DNA of 64,000 nt from Cyclospora cayetanensis (taxonomy: Eukaryota > Apicomplexa > Conoidasida > Eucoccidiorida > Eimeriidae). This document shows positions 11,701-28,462 of this stretch, in pieces. The stretch is from assembly GCF_002999335.1 (NCBI RefSeq), contig NW_020312667.1:124001-188000 (forward strand), read 5' to 3'. Position 1 is the stretch's first letter; every line of letters begins with the position of its first letter. The position numbers and the translations under genes were made by a program. Under the pieces are notes generated by a model. It was not told the origin of the DNA, ran no database searches, and saw only the letters and a list, made by a program, of their open reading frames with translations.

Positions 11701-14000
11701 GTCGTGAAAGTGCTATGCTCACCAAGCAGCCTGCTCTCGCCAGTCATACTCCCCCCATATACAAGTTCCTTGGCTTTCTGCACGCTTGCAGTTCTGGATA
11801 ATATGACATGAGCTCACACAATACTAGCAGATGCGTAAGAGGAGGGCAGCAGAGGAGCGCTTGTTCCCTCCGGCATTCTTATCACGTTCACCTCAGAGTG
11901 TAAGCTAGTCTTGGCTGACAGAGCCGCAATATTATGAGATTAAAATCCCCCAGATAGCTCTTCCTTTCATGCTGAAGCCACAGGATGTGCGCTCATTTGC
12001 CTTGTAAGCCTCGAACAGTCCACTATTTGTGATTGCCCCACCAGCATCTTGTTGAAGCGCTGAATAACTGCCTAACCTGCGACCACCGCCCGCATCGAAC
12101 ATTCGTTTTTCGTCAACTGGATGAGCAGGCAAAGTACACCTGCTGGTGGCTCATACGATCCTCGATAATTATTCCATTCTTACGTTCGCCATATATTCTG
12201 AAATTACATACATTAGCGACGCAGTTATTAATGTTTATCTCTTGACAGATCATGCCATTATACCAGCTGCTGAGCTACTGCGTTCAAATAAGCTCACGGG
12301 CCACTCTCTGACCCCAGGGCGTTGTGCCATCGTCCATTTTATACGCAGAAAGTTTCCCATCGGACTTTTGCGAAATAAAATCAGATGATCAAATAACAGA
12401 TTCCCACCACACTTTATTGGTAGTGAGATGAGCTGTGCGTATACACTCTCTAGTACAACGGCAATATATAGCTAGGAATCAGTAAATAGTCGACTAATTG
12501 GTTAGTTTTTTGGATACTGTATTCCCTACAAAGGGCTGAAAGCTCTACACAAGGAAACTCAATATTGTGCTGCTGTGCTGGATGCTGTGTGCCACTACTG
12601 GTTAATGCTCCGAACTGCTTCAATGACGCAGCTGCGAACATCCTGGCTTTATTGTTCCCTTCATGTGGGAACTTTGACGACAAAGGAGAGAGCCCTACGG
12701 AAAAAGCCCTAGTGATACAAACTCATCGGAGAGTTGTTGTCTCCCTACGGGGACCTCATGTGCCGCGTCACAAACATGTACCCTCTCCAATACATCATGG
12801 TTTTCCTACACTTATTCCGGCGGTACATAGCAGACGGTGCAGCTCTTTTCCAAGTGCTACCCCCAAGCCTTCATGCTTCCACAATGCTTTTCCGTCGTTG
12901 TTTCCTTAATAGTCTCGTTGCTAATGCAGCAGACACCCGACGAGCGTGCACACACCTAAACAAAATGGGGCATATATCAAAGTAGGTAATGTCAAAGGAC
13001 GTGAAAAGGCTTTGAGAAGGATTTCCTCGTTTTTTCAGGCAAGCCGTTTAGTCAGAGAAGTGTCGTACTGTTTCATCAACTCGCATACGAATCAAGACAA
13101 CATAAACGTGATCGAATAACTCTAGGTATAAATGCACGTATATGAAGTACTCATACTTATTATTCGATGCCAATTGGAATACCGGAACCTCTTTAAAAGC
13201 TGCCTCCAAGAGAGGAAACTGTGGCTTGAGCTAGTTGACGGGTACGTCAGCAAATATGCTTTCGACTGTCTGAATACTTGCGACAAAAGCATAGAAGCAA
13301 AGGACAGACAATATGTCCGGTGTGCCTAAAATACGGAATTGTAGACTGAAAAAATTTGTTCCTTCGCCACCTCCCTCACCGAGTTATACACCAGCTCCTG
13401 TCGAGTATATGAATCATCAAGCAACCTTTATGCTACCGGTAAGCATAGTGAGCTATGCATAGGAAAAAGGATTTTTTTCTCATTGTCCGTGTGTGAAAGA
13501 AAATATATTTTGGTCTTCAACTGTTCTCTTTCCCACGCAGGACACCCCCGGCCAGTACGGCGAAAGAACGCATAAGGAATAATAATATTCGGCATGTTTG
13601 CTGTGACCTTCCGCCTAAAATTTCGACATGCCTAAGAACGCAGTAAAGAAAAGTGCGTGTATTCTTTGGGATGTCCCTAGAAACTCCCCGAACACATATG
13701 AGCGGTTCTTTTCGACACCGTCACAAAGATATTGGCACATAAGATATGCACTGCCCGCGAGCAGTTTTCATGAAAATCAGCGACATGAGAGTCAAAGCAA
13801 ATGATCCGTTTCCACAAATATAACTTATCCTTGTTTTACGTGTCAACTTGTTCATAAGGCAACCGACCATTCAGCCCCGCCCGTCGCCGCCCTGTGTGCG
13901 GCGAACTGAAACTCTGCCAGTCTTGCCCCCCCTTCTTTTAATTTTTCACTAATCGCGATGTCTTTGGGATTAAAATTTAATGACATAGACCCAGAAGAAG
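5777..14000. other. Repeat-poor, gene-poor block
   Basis: Visibly more AT-rich than the flanks, with none of the CAG runs or long microsatellites seen elsewhere. Open frames are all short (109 codons or fewer), unbiased, and none resembles a known family. Scattered GT and AG sites do not link into a convincing exon chain. It fits the repeat-poor segment type described for Eimeria chromosomes. A gene with very short exons could still be hidden here. Confidence 0.6.
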
Positions 14001-14007
14001 CCTCGTC

Positions 14008-15700
14008 GTGCTGAAAGCACAGAACTCAAAAGCAGGGCAAACGAAACCAGCAGACACAAACGCAGGGGAGCGCAGCCGACACGGAGCTTCTAGGCCCCGA
14101 GGGCGTCAAAGAGCAGGAAAATGGCACAACTTCTGCAGCCTTTCTCCTTCGGTGAGGTCAAAGCACAAAAAAGGCAACAGTCGGAAACTCGATGGCCTCC
14201 AGCCTTCGCCACTGCTAGCGAGGCACATCGCAGCGCATACAATACACAGGCCCATGGAATTGAACATGCTGCTCGGATTGAGGTGCACATGAAGCCTTTG
14301 CGCCATTGGTGGCACTAGTGTTTCCCAGGGCCTTAGTTGCACCGACCGGCTGATCGCCCTCCCCTGTAGAGTGGCAGAGCGTTAACGGCATAGAGATGGC
14401 CATCGCTGGGAGTAGGGTCGTGTGGTGCATGAATCCTACGGCGTGTGGAGGTTGGGGAAACAAGAGTCTAGAAATTACCTGCAGCGGCAGCCTCGTGGCT
14501 GGGTCCAGTTGCCAGTAGGCAGCCACCTGCCAAGGGGGTTGTTGCAACAGTACAAGGATTGAGGGCTTCCTTCCACCCTCGCGCTTCCTACCCCTGCCTA
14601 GCTGGCAGGCGATTCTTCTACGTCAAAACATGCCAAGATTTGTTTCGTGGATGCCTTTGAAAGTTGGAGCGTTTTCTCTGCCTCATGCCTCATCCCGTTC
14701 GCATGTGTGTGGACCGCGCCCTTCAGGAACTAGCGAAAGCATCGAAGATGCTTTTATAGCGCCACCAGATAACATTCAGGAAAGCAGAGATGCAATGGAG
14801 GAGGTCGAGCGGTGCGCTGCTTCATCTCCGCATATCTTATCGACATTCTCAACTCTCAGTCTTTGAAGCGCGCGCACAGTGACACCTTGTCCATGAACAA
14901 CCCTACCCCTGCACGATTCACCTTATGAGGCATCTCCCTCAACAGCGGTCGTGTTTCTCTCTCTTCTGCATGGCGCACTGTTCAATAGTCGAGTCCGTCA
15001 ATGGGCATTACTATGTGCGCGCTCCTTCCATACACAGCCCCTCCAGCTCCGCCTTCGCTACCTGTGTTCCCCGCGTCTCTGCAGGCGGCTGCTCTATGAT
15101 GACTTTCAGCGGTGTGGAATCTTACCGGAGTCCTTATTGAACCTTTCAGAGCTTCTGATGCGCCTTCGAGTGCGTTTGCATTCCCCCAAGATACCAACAA
15201 ACAGCCCTCTACCCTTCGCCACGCACAGACCACTCGAGGCCTTTCTAGGCAAAAAAGTGCTCACTGACTCAACCCGCAAAGGCGGAAAAGAGCGAGGGTG
15301 TCTTTTTAGTTGCGACCGCTGATTATTGAGCTTTTCTCGCGGTAGAGCGCTCGCAATCATTGAAATTCCCCCCACGCCCCCAGGAGTTCCCTTCCCTTCG
15401 CATCGTGGCTCAGTATATATCAAGCTTTATACATATCTACCTCTCAATGTATAAGTCTTCTACATATACTTCTATTTATGCATCTATTTATACATCTGTT
15501 TATAGATACACCTGTGTATATATACATGCACTTTCATGCTTGCTTGTTTGCGTGTGTCGTTGAGAGCCTGCATTCCTAGTACGCCAACGCACTTATTCTG
15601 TAGGGATGTATGTGCTCTGTAAGAATGATCCTTGCGTTTCTTAATGTCTTACCCTGTCAGCCCTTTCGTAAGGTTGCGGGGTGTGCACTTCACGCTAGCA
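14008..15700 (+). other. Unassigned open segments upstream of the C2 gene
   Basis: Sequence becomes GC-richer again. Several open stretches occur: one from the ATG at 14,121 (MAQLLQPFSFGEV), one from 14,630 (MPRFVSWMPLKVG) and one around 14,951-15,322, preceded by a plausible acceptor (caacag at about 14,945). They could be 5' exons of the downstream C2 gene or a separate small gene, but I cannot join them with consistent phase. An AT/ATAC-rich run lies at about 15,415-15,530. Confidence 0.25.
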
Positions 15701-15701
15701 G

Positions 15702-18700
15702 TGCTGCTGCCTCTGAAAATCGCCAGCTTTTGCCCGCTCAGCTTCCTGCGCTGCGCGAAGAAGTAGTATGGTCGGTCGGCGTCTGTTTTCCTTTGTCTTT
15801 CCATCCTTGCCGCCTCGAACACACTGTGCCTTGCGGTAGTGCCTGCACTCTGCGTTTGCAGAGTTCAAGTCGGCAGTATGACGAAGAAATGGTGCAGCGC
15901 ATTTATGCGGCGCTTTCTTCGTACAAGGGCTCACGCGATGCCTACACTACGGGGCGTGTCTTCATTGAGGCCTACATGAAACGGGTGTGACAACTCCCTA
16001 AAACACGCAAAAGCCTCATTCTAGAGGCCGCTGCTCTTGCTTCTGCATCGAGGGAGGGAAGGCACGCATGCATGCATGCGCTTGTGCGTTTGTTCTTGTG
16101 TGCCCTTTGCGGTGCTCGCTGCAAATCTTCTCCCTCAACCCCTCTCCCCCGCCCCTTGCCAACGGGAGAGAGAGTTCGCCTGCTCAGTTGCTCCTTGTCT
16201 AGTAGTGCTTTGTGCGCGGGGTCCTACCGCGTGTCAGAAAGACGTGTCTGACCATCGAGTTTGACACACAGGTTCTTAAGGCCATGCTGCGTGCGTGCAG
16301 AGGCGGGAGCTAGTTGCTGTCTTGGAGTCTGCGCGCGGAGAGCTGGACAGTGCAGAGATGATGCTGCAGCAGGCAGAAACTCATCTCGCGAATCTTGCAG
16401 TAGATCCGAACGCTGCACTCGTAAGTCTGCTCTGCCGGCGTGGCTGCGAGGGCTGTCCGCCTCACTTTCCCTCTCTGCCGATTTTAGCCGTGTTCTTTAG
16501 CTTTGGAGTCTCGCAAGTTTGCATTCTTGCGTTATGCCTACCGCTCGACTGCCTGCCTGCCTGCCTGAGAGAGAGAGACACACACACACACAGAGAGAGA
16601 GACACACACACACACAGAGAGAGACACACACACACACAGAGAGAGACACACACACACACAGAGAGAGAGAGACACACACACACACACAGAGAGAGAGAGA
16701 GGTTCTTCCTTGGACGCTTGGAAGGTGCCCTTGCTCGCCGCTAGGTGCTACCTCCCCGCCTTCCTGCCGCGTGTGGGGGCAATTTGCGCAGCGCTGCAGA
16801 CGTCTTTTCTGTCCTCTGCATGCAGGCAGAAGACAGCAAACTGACGGCACAAATCGCTTCACTCCACAACTTAAACCAGGGCTCCCCTTCGGCGTCTGAC
16901 GGGGGTGAGTTTGTCTTTTTTTCGCGAGTTGAGACGCTCTAGCGTGTTTGGGGTAAAATCCTTGTGTTGTGTTTTGCATTGAATGCATGCCTACAGCACT
17001 GTGCCTTTTGCCGCGTGCTTCTTTTGCTTCTGCTGCTGCTCTGGCGGCAAGACGTGCAGCTCCTGTAAGGGGGGGCGGGGTGTATTGGGGGAGGATATTG
17101 AGGGGAGGTGGCAGGGAAATGCGAGGGGGGGAATCCCGTCTGCTTCCTTCTTCTCCGTCGTTTTGCAGACGTGTTCAAAGTGCACTTGGAATGTCAGCAA
17201 CAAGTCATCGAGACAGCGCCTGCTCGAGTGGAGGGCGGCAGCTGTTACTTTAACGAAGTGTTTTCTTTCGAGATCGCTGTCAGGGAAGGCGACCTCCGAA
17301 TCTGTTTGGTTAAGGTAGATCCAGCGTCTGGAGCGGAGGAGCTCGTTGGCGACTGCTCAGTGCTGCTAGAAGACTTAGCGGGTAAGCCGTTGAGGGCGGA
17401 TGACTGGAGAGTCGCTGTGCATCCTTGGCGGGCTGCTTCCCCTGCGGCGGCTTGGTGGCTTGGCATGCGTGTGTCTGTGTGTGTGTCTCGGCTCCCTGCG
17501 CCTGCGCATGCCCCCTTCAGATCAGAAAAAACGAGAAATCGTGAAAGATATATGGGGCCATGCGGGAGAAATCATTCTCTCCTGCCAGTGGATTTTCTCA
17601 AAGGTACATATATATTTATATATATACATATTTATAAATATCTACACAGGAGAAGTTGCGGCTGCTCCTTCAAGGGCTCAGCTCTGCATGTGCGGTCGGT
17701 AGAGTGTGAGGCTTTCACGAAAAGCTCTCTGCGCTCGAAAGGTTGCCGCAGCAGTGCAGCTTGAAGGAGAAGGCGGCGGAAAGGCAGCCGCAACAGAGGG
17801 TAGTATGCCAGTATGCCCTTATCGCGTCCGAAAAAGCGTCTCTCACCATGCATTCGCAACCTAACGCGCTTATCCTCCCCCTGTTGCTCCTGCGCCCCCC
17901 TCTTTTCGCTTGCAGCGCACGCTGTACGAACAGTATCTTCAGGAGTTCACACTGCGGAGAGAGGCGAAAATTCGGGAGCTGTCAGACTATCAAGAAGAAG
18001 TATGTGCTGCAACACAGGCCAAGGCTGCATCCCGCACTTAAAGCTTCCAACACACCAATTTACGCGGACGATTCTAACCTCTAGAGTAGCTGGTGCTTGT
18101 AGAAGGTTCCTTTAAAAGCCATAAGCTTATCAGGCGGCGATATGTGTTTAAGTGTTAATGCATGCATGTATATATATGAATATATATGTATATATGTAGT
18201 ATGCTCACATGTGTATAAACATCTCTATATACATGTGTATATATATTTGCAGCTGGACAAGCTGAATAGGCCCTTTTGCACAGTTGAGGCAGGGCGAGGT
18301 GGCATCTGCGGCTGGATATTTCTGCTTCCAGAAATTCTCTCGAGGCAGTTAGACGATCTGAAGACTTATCTGAAGCTGCCTGGGTGGCTCGTAAGTCTTC
18401 CTGAGAGCGTCCAGCTTGGAATATCCCCAAGACTAGGGGCCAAGGCAGCAAAAAGGAGGCATCGAGAGGAAGCAAGGGCTGTCTCTGCAGGCAGCTAGGG
18501 AGGCTGCGAGAGAACTTCAAGCACGGACACGTTTTCTGTTGATGATGACTGCGATCTGCTTCGCAGCTGACGAGCCAGTATGCGGTAGCTTTGACATTTC
18601 TCCTTTCGAGCATCGCGGGATTTTCGCGTTCGGTCTTTTTAGACCAGGCAATTGTTGCTTTCCTCTTTTGGAATAACCTTGGTAAGAGCTTTGCAGCTCT

Positions 18701-20577
18701 CTTTCTTTTTTTCCACGAAGACGCTTCCAACGGCGCCGCTTGTTGTTGATTAGCCCTCACCCTCGCCACGTGAATGAACGCGGCTCTGTGCCTGTCTTCG
18801 TGGAGAACGCATGCATCCATCCGCTGCTCCCTCTCTGGCACCTACGCAACGCTGCCCCTTCTAGGATCTGCGCTTTGGACTGGGTGCCTTCCTTCGTTCC
18901 TCTCGCATTCCCATCGCCTTGCCCTCTAATTTGTTTTTTTCGCGCGAATATCTCGAGCCCACTTTACTCCTTCTCCACAGAAAAAAGCGCATGCACGCAC
19001 GCATGCAGAACGGCGCTTGTGCGGGCACTATCACGTGCAGCTGTGTGTGCCTCCTTGCATGCATGCATGCACACAGCCACTTGGCATCTGCGAATGCCTT
19101 TGTCCTCTAAGAAACCGTCTTGCCTCCTGCTATTGTGCGTCTTGTCGCCTCCCCCCTCCCCTTCTCCCTCTGGATAACACGTAAACACCTGCCTTCCACG
19201 GTCTGCGCGTTGTCACGCTCTTGTGTAGATCCTCAGCGATGGACGCTTGGGCGCTACTCGTTCCTCATGCTCGCATGCATCGCGTAAGCGCACAGGAAGG
19301 GGGAAAGCAGAGCCGTGTCTTTGCTCTCTTTGCGCGTAGTATCTACCCTGACCGGCACTCGCGAAGATCAAGCGCCATTCTCCCTAGCCGCAAAAAGGCT
19401 GCAAGGGCATTTTTTCTCTGTCTATCTCTCTGAGCTGCTGCTTTTGCGTCTTTAATCGTGCAGCGGCATCTCCTTTGATCTCTGGTGGCTCCGTGTCTAT
19501 CTCAACGCGTGGAGGCTTGGTGAGTCTTCGCCGTATATATATATATATGTATATATATATACTCCTCGTTTGGTGCAAAAAGCTGCGAAGATCGAAGCTT
19601 TGCATGGGACCGCGTATGTTGCGCTTCAATGTTTTTCTTCGCGGCAAAAGGAGCACTCGCGCGGCTCGCCTCTGCCATGCGAAACCTTTGAACGGCGGCG
19701 CTGTGCTGCATCTGAGCCATGAATGCGTCTTCAGGCTCAGCGGAAGCCGACATGCACGACATATCCAAGATCTTTAGCATCTTCCTCTGCGTTTGGAAGG
19801 CAAGATTTTCGGCTCTGCTTTCTGCGCATCTTCCCCTCCTTTCCTTCCTTTCTGTCTGCCTTCTCTTCGTTGCATTTCCTGAGTCCAGCGCTAGCAGAGC
19901 AACGCGCATCTTCTCACTCGCCTTCAGTGCTTCGCCCTCACGCCAACGCGTGAACGTGCTGCCTTCCCACCCCCTCTTGCCTTCGCACTTGTGTACATTC
20001 ATGTTGCCAGTGGCAGAGAGGTGCCTCGCCCGCTTACAGTCATGAACGTCCCGTCTTCCTTCCCCCACCTATCTACCTACATTCTGCCCGTGAGGTGCTC
20101 TCTGTACGCTCGTTTGCTTCAGGGTGCTCTCGTCTTTATCAACTGGAAGTGTCATCACGACCTAAAGGCCAGAGTACTCTACTTCACGTTGTGCAGCTTC
20201 GAAGAAGCCCGCTGCCTGTCTCTTTAAGGCCTTAGTTGTTGTGATCCAGGAGACTCCTCCTTACTCCCTCTCTTGGCGGCTCCGTGACTTCCAAGCTTTG
20301 CCCAGCGCGTGTGCACATCCCACCCCCTCTTGCCTGCCTGTGCTGCTCCCTCTGACACCTGCGACGCTTGCAGCTCGAATACGGAACGCGCGTTAATTCA
20401 ACGGGCTGCGTTTACGTTCCGGGTCGTCCCCTGGATACGAGTGAAATATCTGGCTACAGGGAGACAAGCCAGTTCGCCGCATCCGCCGCTGCAGCTCTCC
20501 CCCTCATGAAGGCCTCACACGACATCGCCGCAGGGGCCCCCCTCTTCATGGTAGGAGTGCCTTGTGGCTGTCGCTGA
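15702..20577 (+). CDS. C2-domain protein with coiled coil and several membrane segments (5' end unresolved)
   Basis: Fifteen exons join in phase: 15702-15762, 15862-15984, 16301-16420, 16826-16904, 17169-17381, 17521-17603, 17650-17703 (tentative), 17916-17999, 18253-18390, 18567-18681, 19229-19283, 19464-19519, 19735-19799, 20123-20173 and 20374-20577, giving about 499 residues without the missing first exon. The N-terminal third is helical and coiled-coil-like ([20 protein letters not shown]). The exons at 17,169 and 17,521 encode a C2-type beta sandwich: [40 protein letters not shown] and [13 protein letters not shown]. Such domains usually bind lipids, often with calcium. A second helical stretch ([16 protein letters not shown]) leads to hydrophobic segments at 18,567-18,681 ([13 protein letters not shown]) and in the exons at 19,229 to 20,173 ([19 protein letters not shown]). 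A donor-like gtagga after 20,550 leaves the last codons uncertain. Probably a membrane-anchored C2 protein; I do not recognise a named orthologue. Confidence 0.7.
16563..16703. repeat. (GA)n/(CA)n microsatellite in intron
   Basis: Alternating blocks of gagaga and cacaca repeats inside the intron between exons 16301-16420 and 16826-16904 of the C2 gene. Confidence 0.95.
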
Positions 20578-21537
20578 TTCTGCCGTTGCTGATAGCGCTG
20601 CTCTCTTGGGCGCGTGCGTCGTCAACATGCGGCAAAAGCAGCCGCTCCGCACAGGGGTAGCCTTAGGAGCACTTAAACTGCGAATCTCACCATGTCGGTG
20701 TCGTATCCTCCCATGTGCATGATCGCGCAGTCATCGTTCGGCTCCCTTGGCGCTTCTGCGGTTCTGTCGTGAGCTGGCTTTCCGCACTGAACAGCGCTCA
20801 GTGCACGCATCACTTGCTATCCTGCGACGTCGTCTCTGGCAGGGCCTTCTGCCAGCCCACTGGCGGCAGTAGACGCTGCCGTAGACAGAGAGAGAGGAAG
20901 AGCGAGTGAGAGAAAGAGGGCGAAAAAGAGGCGTTCCAGGATCTCAAACAAATATTAAGATCCCTAAAATACAATGCCTAGTCTCAAAATAGTAGGAACA
21001 CGTGAAAATTATTCCTTCAGCAACGTGGCCTCCGTACTCTATGCACGGGACGCTATTACTATGCCCGGTGACGGCAGCCGCGAGATGGCGGCTAAATTGC
21101 TACTCGGGAAATTCTTTCGCGTTAACCCTTCTCCCTGCAGTTTCTCCCCTCCCTCCAGTACCCCTTTCTGGCTGCTTTTTGCTTCCGTGAAAGCCAGCGG
21201 CCTCCCCGCGTTGGAGGGGCCTCGCCTCTCTCTGTGCAAGGCAGCCCGCAGAAAAGTGCCGCTACACGGCAGAGCGTTCTCTGCCAAGGCAGAAGGCAGG
21301 TGCTAGAAAAGCGGGAACTTCGAAAGGAGTGCACTGTGCGGGCTGTGCTCCCTCTAATGGGAGGGCGCTGTCTTGCTGCGAGGCCTCCTCTGCTCTGCAA
21401 GGTTTTTGTTTGGCCGTACTGCGCCGTCGGGTGGGGAGGGAGGTTTGTAGAGGAATCAGTTCAGTGGAACGTGCAGCTCTCTGCTAGCTAGTGCGCGACA
21501 CAGCCTCTGCTCCGCTTTCCTTGGCACACACGAGCGT
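20578..21537. other. Convergent intergenic region between C2 and COQ5 genes
   Basis: Separates the 3' ends of a plus-strand and a minus-strand gene. An open plus stretch starts at 20,974 (MPSLKIVGTRENYSF) but shows no family resemblance or clear splice partners. If the last C2 exon uses the donor at 20,551, a terminal exon near 20,732 (after cgcgcag) is possible. Confidence 0.4.
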
Positions 21538-22903
21538 CTACCCCTTGAATCCCGAGTGAATCGCCACCACGCCTCCCGTCATGTTCGAGAAAGACACGTG
21601 CTTGAAGCCTTCCTGCTGCATCATCCTCGCGAGCTCTGCTTGCGGAGGAAAGCGGCGAATGGACTCGGCCAGATATCTGTACGCCCCGGAGTCGCCCGCG
21701 ACTGCCGAGCCAAGCAGCGGCAGCGCAGCGAAAGAATACACGTCGTACAGCCCCTTGAGAACAGCGTTCTCAACTGCGGAAAACTCCAAGCACAGAAACC
21801 GACCGCCAGCTTTCAAAACGCGCATCGCCTCCCGAAGGCCCTTGCTCGGAGAAGTGAAATTCCTCAAGCCGAACGCGATCGTCACAAGGTCGAAAGATCC
21901 AGCCGCAAAAGGAAGACACTCGCCACTGCCTCGCACCCACCGCAGGCCTACAGGCCCCACCCGTCCAAAGTCAGAGGAGCGCGGAAGCAGAATCTTGGAG
22001 CTGCTGTTGCTGTCTTTTTCCCCCTCGTCTGCGCAAGGTGCCAAGGCGTCGACCAGCGGGCGAACTGGCAGACCGCGCTCGCAAGCCCGCGTCATCCCTA
22101 CACGCAGCATTTCCGCGTTTATGTCGCACACTGTCACTTCCACGCCGCTACACCCGTGTTCTTGCTGTCGCTGCTTCTGCTCTTCCCCTCGCGACACCTC
22201 GAGCTGCTGCAACGCCCTGTCAATCAGTCGAAAGGCAATGTCTCCAGTGCCTCCCGCAAGGTCCAGCACGGCAAAGGGCGTCGCCGCCTCGCAATCGGCG
22301 GCTTCCGCAGAGGCCTCCTCTGCAGAGCGCCTCGCCGCGGGCACTTTAGCCTCCTGAAGAGGGGGAAAATTGACGAGCTCCGTGAAGTGGTCCTTCCACA
22401 GCCTGTGGATGCCGAAGCTCATGAGATCGTTCATGAGATCGTACTTCTCTGCACACAAGAGGGGCACGCAACGGCCGTGAAAAAGACGCTGCAAAGCGGG
22501 GTGCATTGGGGAGGGAGGGGGCACGAAACTGGAGGGAGGAAAAAGGGAGAGGGAGAAGCGAAGATGTGAGCTGTCCTCTTCAAGAAAGCTGCAGATAGAG
22601 GCTCCCCTCACCTGCAACGGAATCAAACACGCCTCCCACGAGCTTCTCCTTCTCCTCAATCGGCACTGTCCTGTTTCCGAACGATGTGAACTGCTCGGCG
22701 TTTCGAGGGCCCCCCGTCGTAAAGGCGCGCAGGGGGCCCCCCCCGAGAGATGCGAAGGATACCAAGCCAGCAGCTCTCCCTCCCCCGTGACGCTCAAGGG
22801 GGCAAAGGAGATGCTTGGCGCTGCCGTTTCCTGCCACAAAAGAAACGGCGGGCTGCCTCAGAGGGGGGCCCCCTCGCGAGAGGCGGAGTACAGCAGTGCG
22901 CAT
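21538..22903 (-). CDS. COQ5: 2-polyprenyl-6-methoxy-1,4-benzoquinol C-methyltransferase (UbiE/COQ5 family)
   Basis: Two exons, 22612-22903 and 21538-22448, joined across a 163-bp intron (gtgagg...gtgcag) restore the family motif FDSVAEKYDLMNDLMSFG exactly in phase, giving 400 residues. The enzyme uses S-adenosylmethionine to C-methylate the benzoquinol ring in mitochondrial ubiquinone synthesis. The ATG at 22903 opens an Arg-rich, acid-poor leader (MRTAVLRLSRGG) that suits mitochondrial import. Visible motifs are the SAM-binding loop VLDLAGGTGDIAF, the acidic strand VCDINAEML, GSGECLPFAAGSFD, the UbiE signature FGLRNFTSPSKGLREAMRVL and C-terminal YRYLAESIRRFPP with GGVVAIHSGFKG. A hydrophilic insert (about 20 residues, Ala/Glu-rich) precedes the SAM loop. 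Convergent with the C2 gene. Confidence 0.95.
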
Positions 22904-24106
22904 TGGAAAAAGGCGTTCTTCTTCGGCAGCTATCTGCGAGAGACGAAGGAAGACTGCAGCGTCGTCAGCAAGCGATCAAACAGTTTTACGAGTAAATAAA
23001 GACGGTTACACCGCATCCTATCAGAGGCCCCTCTACCAGCGCGCAGGGGGGCAGCGACGTGTGCAAGGGGCCCCCTGCAGACTCCCATCAGCAACAGTTC
23101 AGGGAGGGGCCCCCCTAGGAGGCAGGAGGGCCCCCCCCGAATTGATAGGAGCACAGACAGGAAAATTTCACGTTTCATTTTTTCGAATGGAGGCAGCCGA
23201 ACGCCTTTTTGCCTCGTTTTTGGTTTGCGCCTCCGAAGTCGGGAGCTCAAGCGACTCCCTAGGGCGGCTATCACGGAACCGCTTGCCGAGCACAGCGCTT
23301 CGCTTTTGGGCAAAGACGGAAGCATTGGGAACTAAGAACCTGCATTTTTGAGCTTTTAGAAAGGCTTGGAGTGCCCTCAAGTACAACGCTGGGAGCTCTA
23401 GGAGGCCCCTAGGAGATCCACGCGAAGACGCCGTTCTGTCGCATGTCAGCTGCTTCTTCCTGCAGGAGGCCTCTCAGCTCTGCCGAATTCTAATCCAATC
23501 CAAGGCGGAAGAAAGGCACAGAAGACGCTTTTCATTCAGAATACCCGTGCGTTCGCGCTGGTCACGCAGCCGTCAGCAGCAGACACATTCTCCTCCTGTC
23601 TTTCTTCCGCCATGTCATGGTGGCTGCTGCACCCCTCTGCCCATGGCCTTGCTTGATTTTGTCTTGAGGATGTGGCCTCATTTTTGCGCTTCCCTGCATG
23701 CATGCGCATGCGCATGCGCATGCATGCAGGGAAGCGTTGCGCACTGATGGCAGCATTCCTACACATCTCTCAAGACACGTGTATTTGTGTAGCCAGCAGG
23801 CGCTTGCCTACGGATTCTTGCCCCAGTCCATTCGCCCCTATCTGAGTATTTTCGTGTATGAATGCCTATTCAAATGTATAAATGTATGCATCTATGCATG
23901 CATGGGCATCTATGCATAGGGGTATGTATATACATGCACACACACATATATACAGATGTAGATACATACATATATACATATGTATATTATCTTAATGTAT
24001 TTCATTCCTACGGGCATGCGGATACCTGTCGAAGCTTGCGCGGTTGCTCGTGCTCCCGATGGTTCATTCTGTTTCTCTCTTTCTTTCTTTGCTCTGCATT
24101 TCCCAG
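22904..24106. other. Divergent intergenic region between COQ5 and FAF2-like gene
   Basis: Holds the start regions of two divergently transcribed genes, the 50-bp palindrome and a run of atgtat/catata microsatellite (about 23,845-23,996). A short open stretch after tcctgcag at about 23,465 (EASQLCRILIQSKAEERH) could be an upstream exon of the FAF2-like gene, but it cannot be linked. Confidence 0.45.
23687..23736. repeat. Perfect 50-bp palindrome built on GCATGC
   Basis: Two 25-base arms meet without a spacer; the left arm reads cgcttccctgcatgcatgcg then catgc, and the right arm is its exact reverse complement. It can form a cruciform or hairpin. It holds several GCATGC/TGCATGCA motifs and lies upstream of the first identified FAF2-like exon. 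Confidence 0.95.

Positions 24107-28462
<4,356 letters not shown>

Noticed and set aside
16462..16988. Long open frames through the (GA)n/(CA)n tract
   Set aside because: Dinucleotide repeats lack stops in most frames; the region is an intron flanked by in-phase exons of the C2 gene.
21556..22569. 337-codon plus-strand frame opposite COQ5
   Set aside because: The minus strand encodes all UbiE/COQ5 signatures across a proper intron; the plus frame has no family resemblance.
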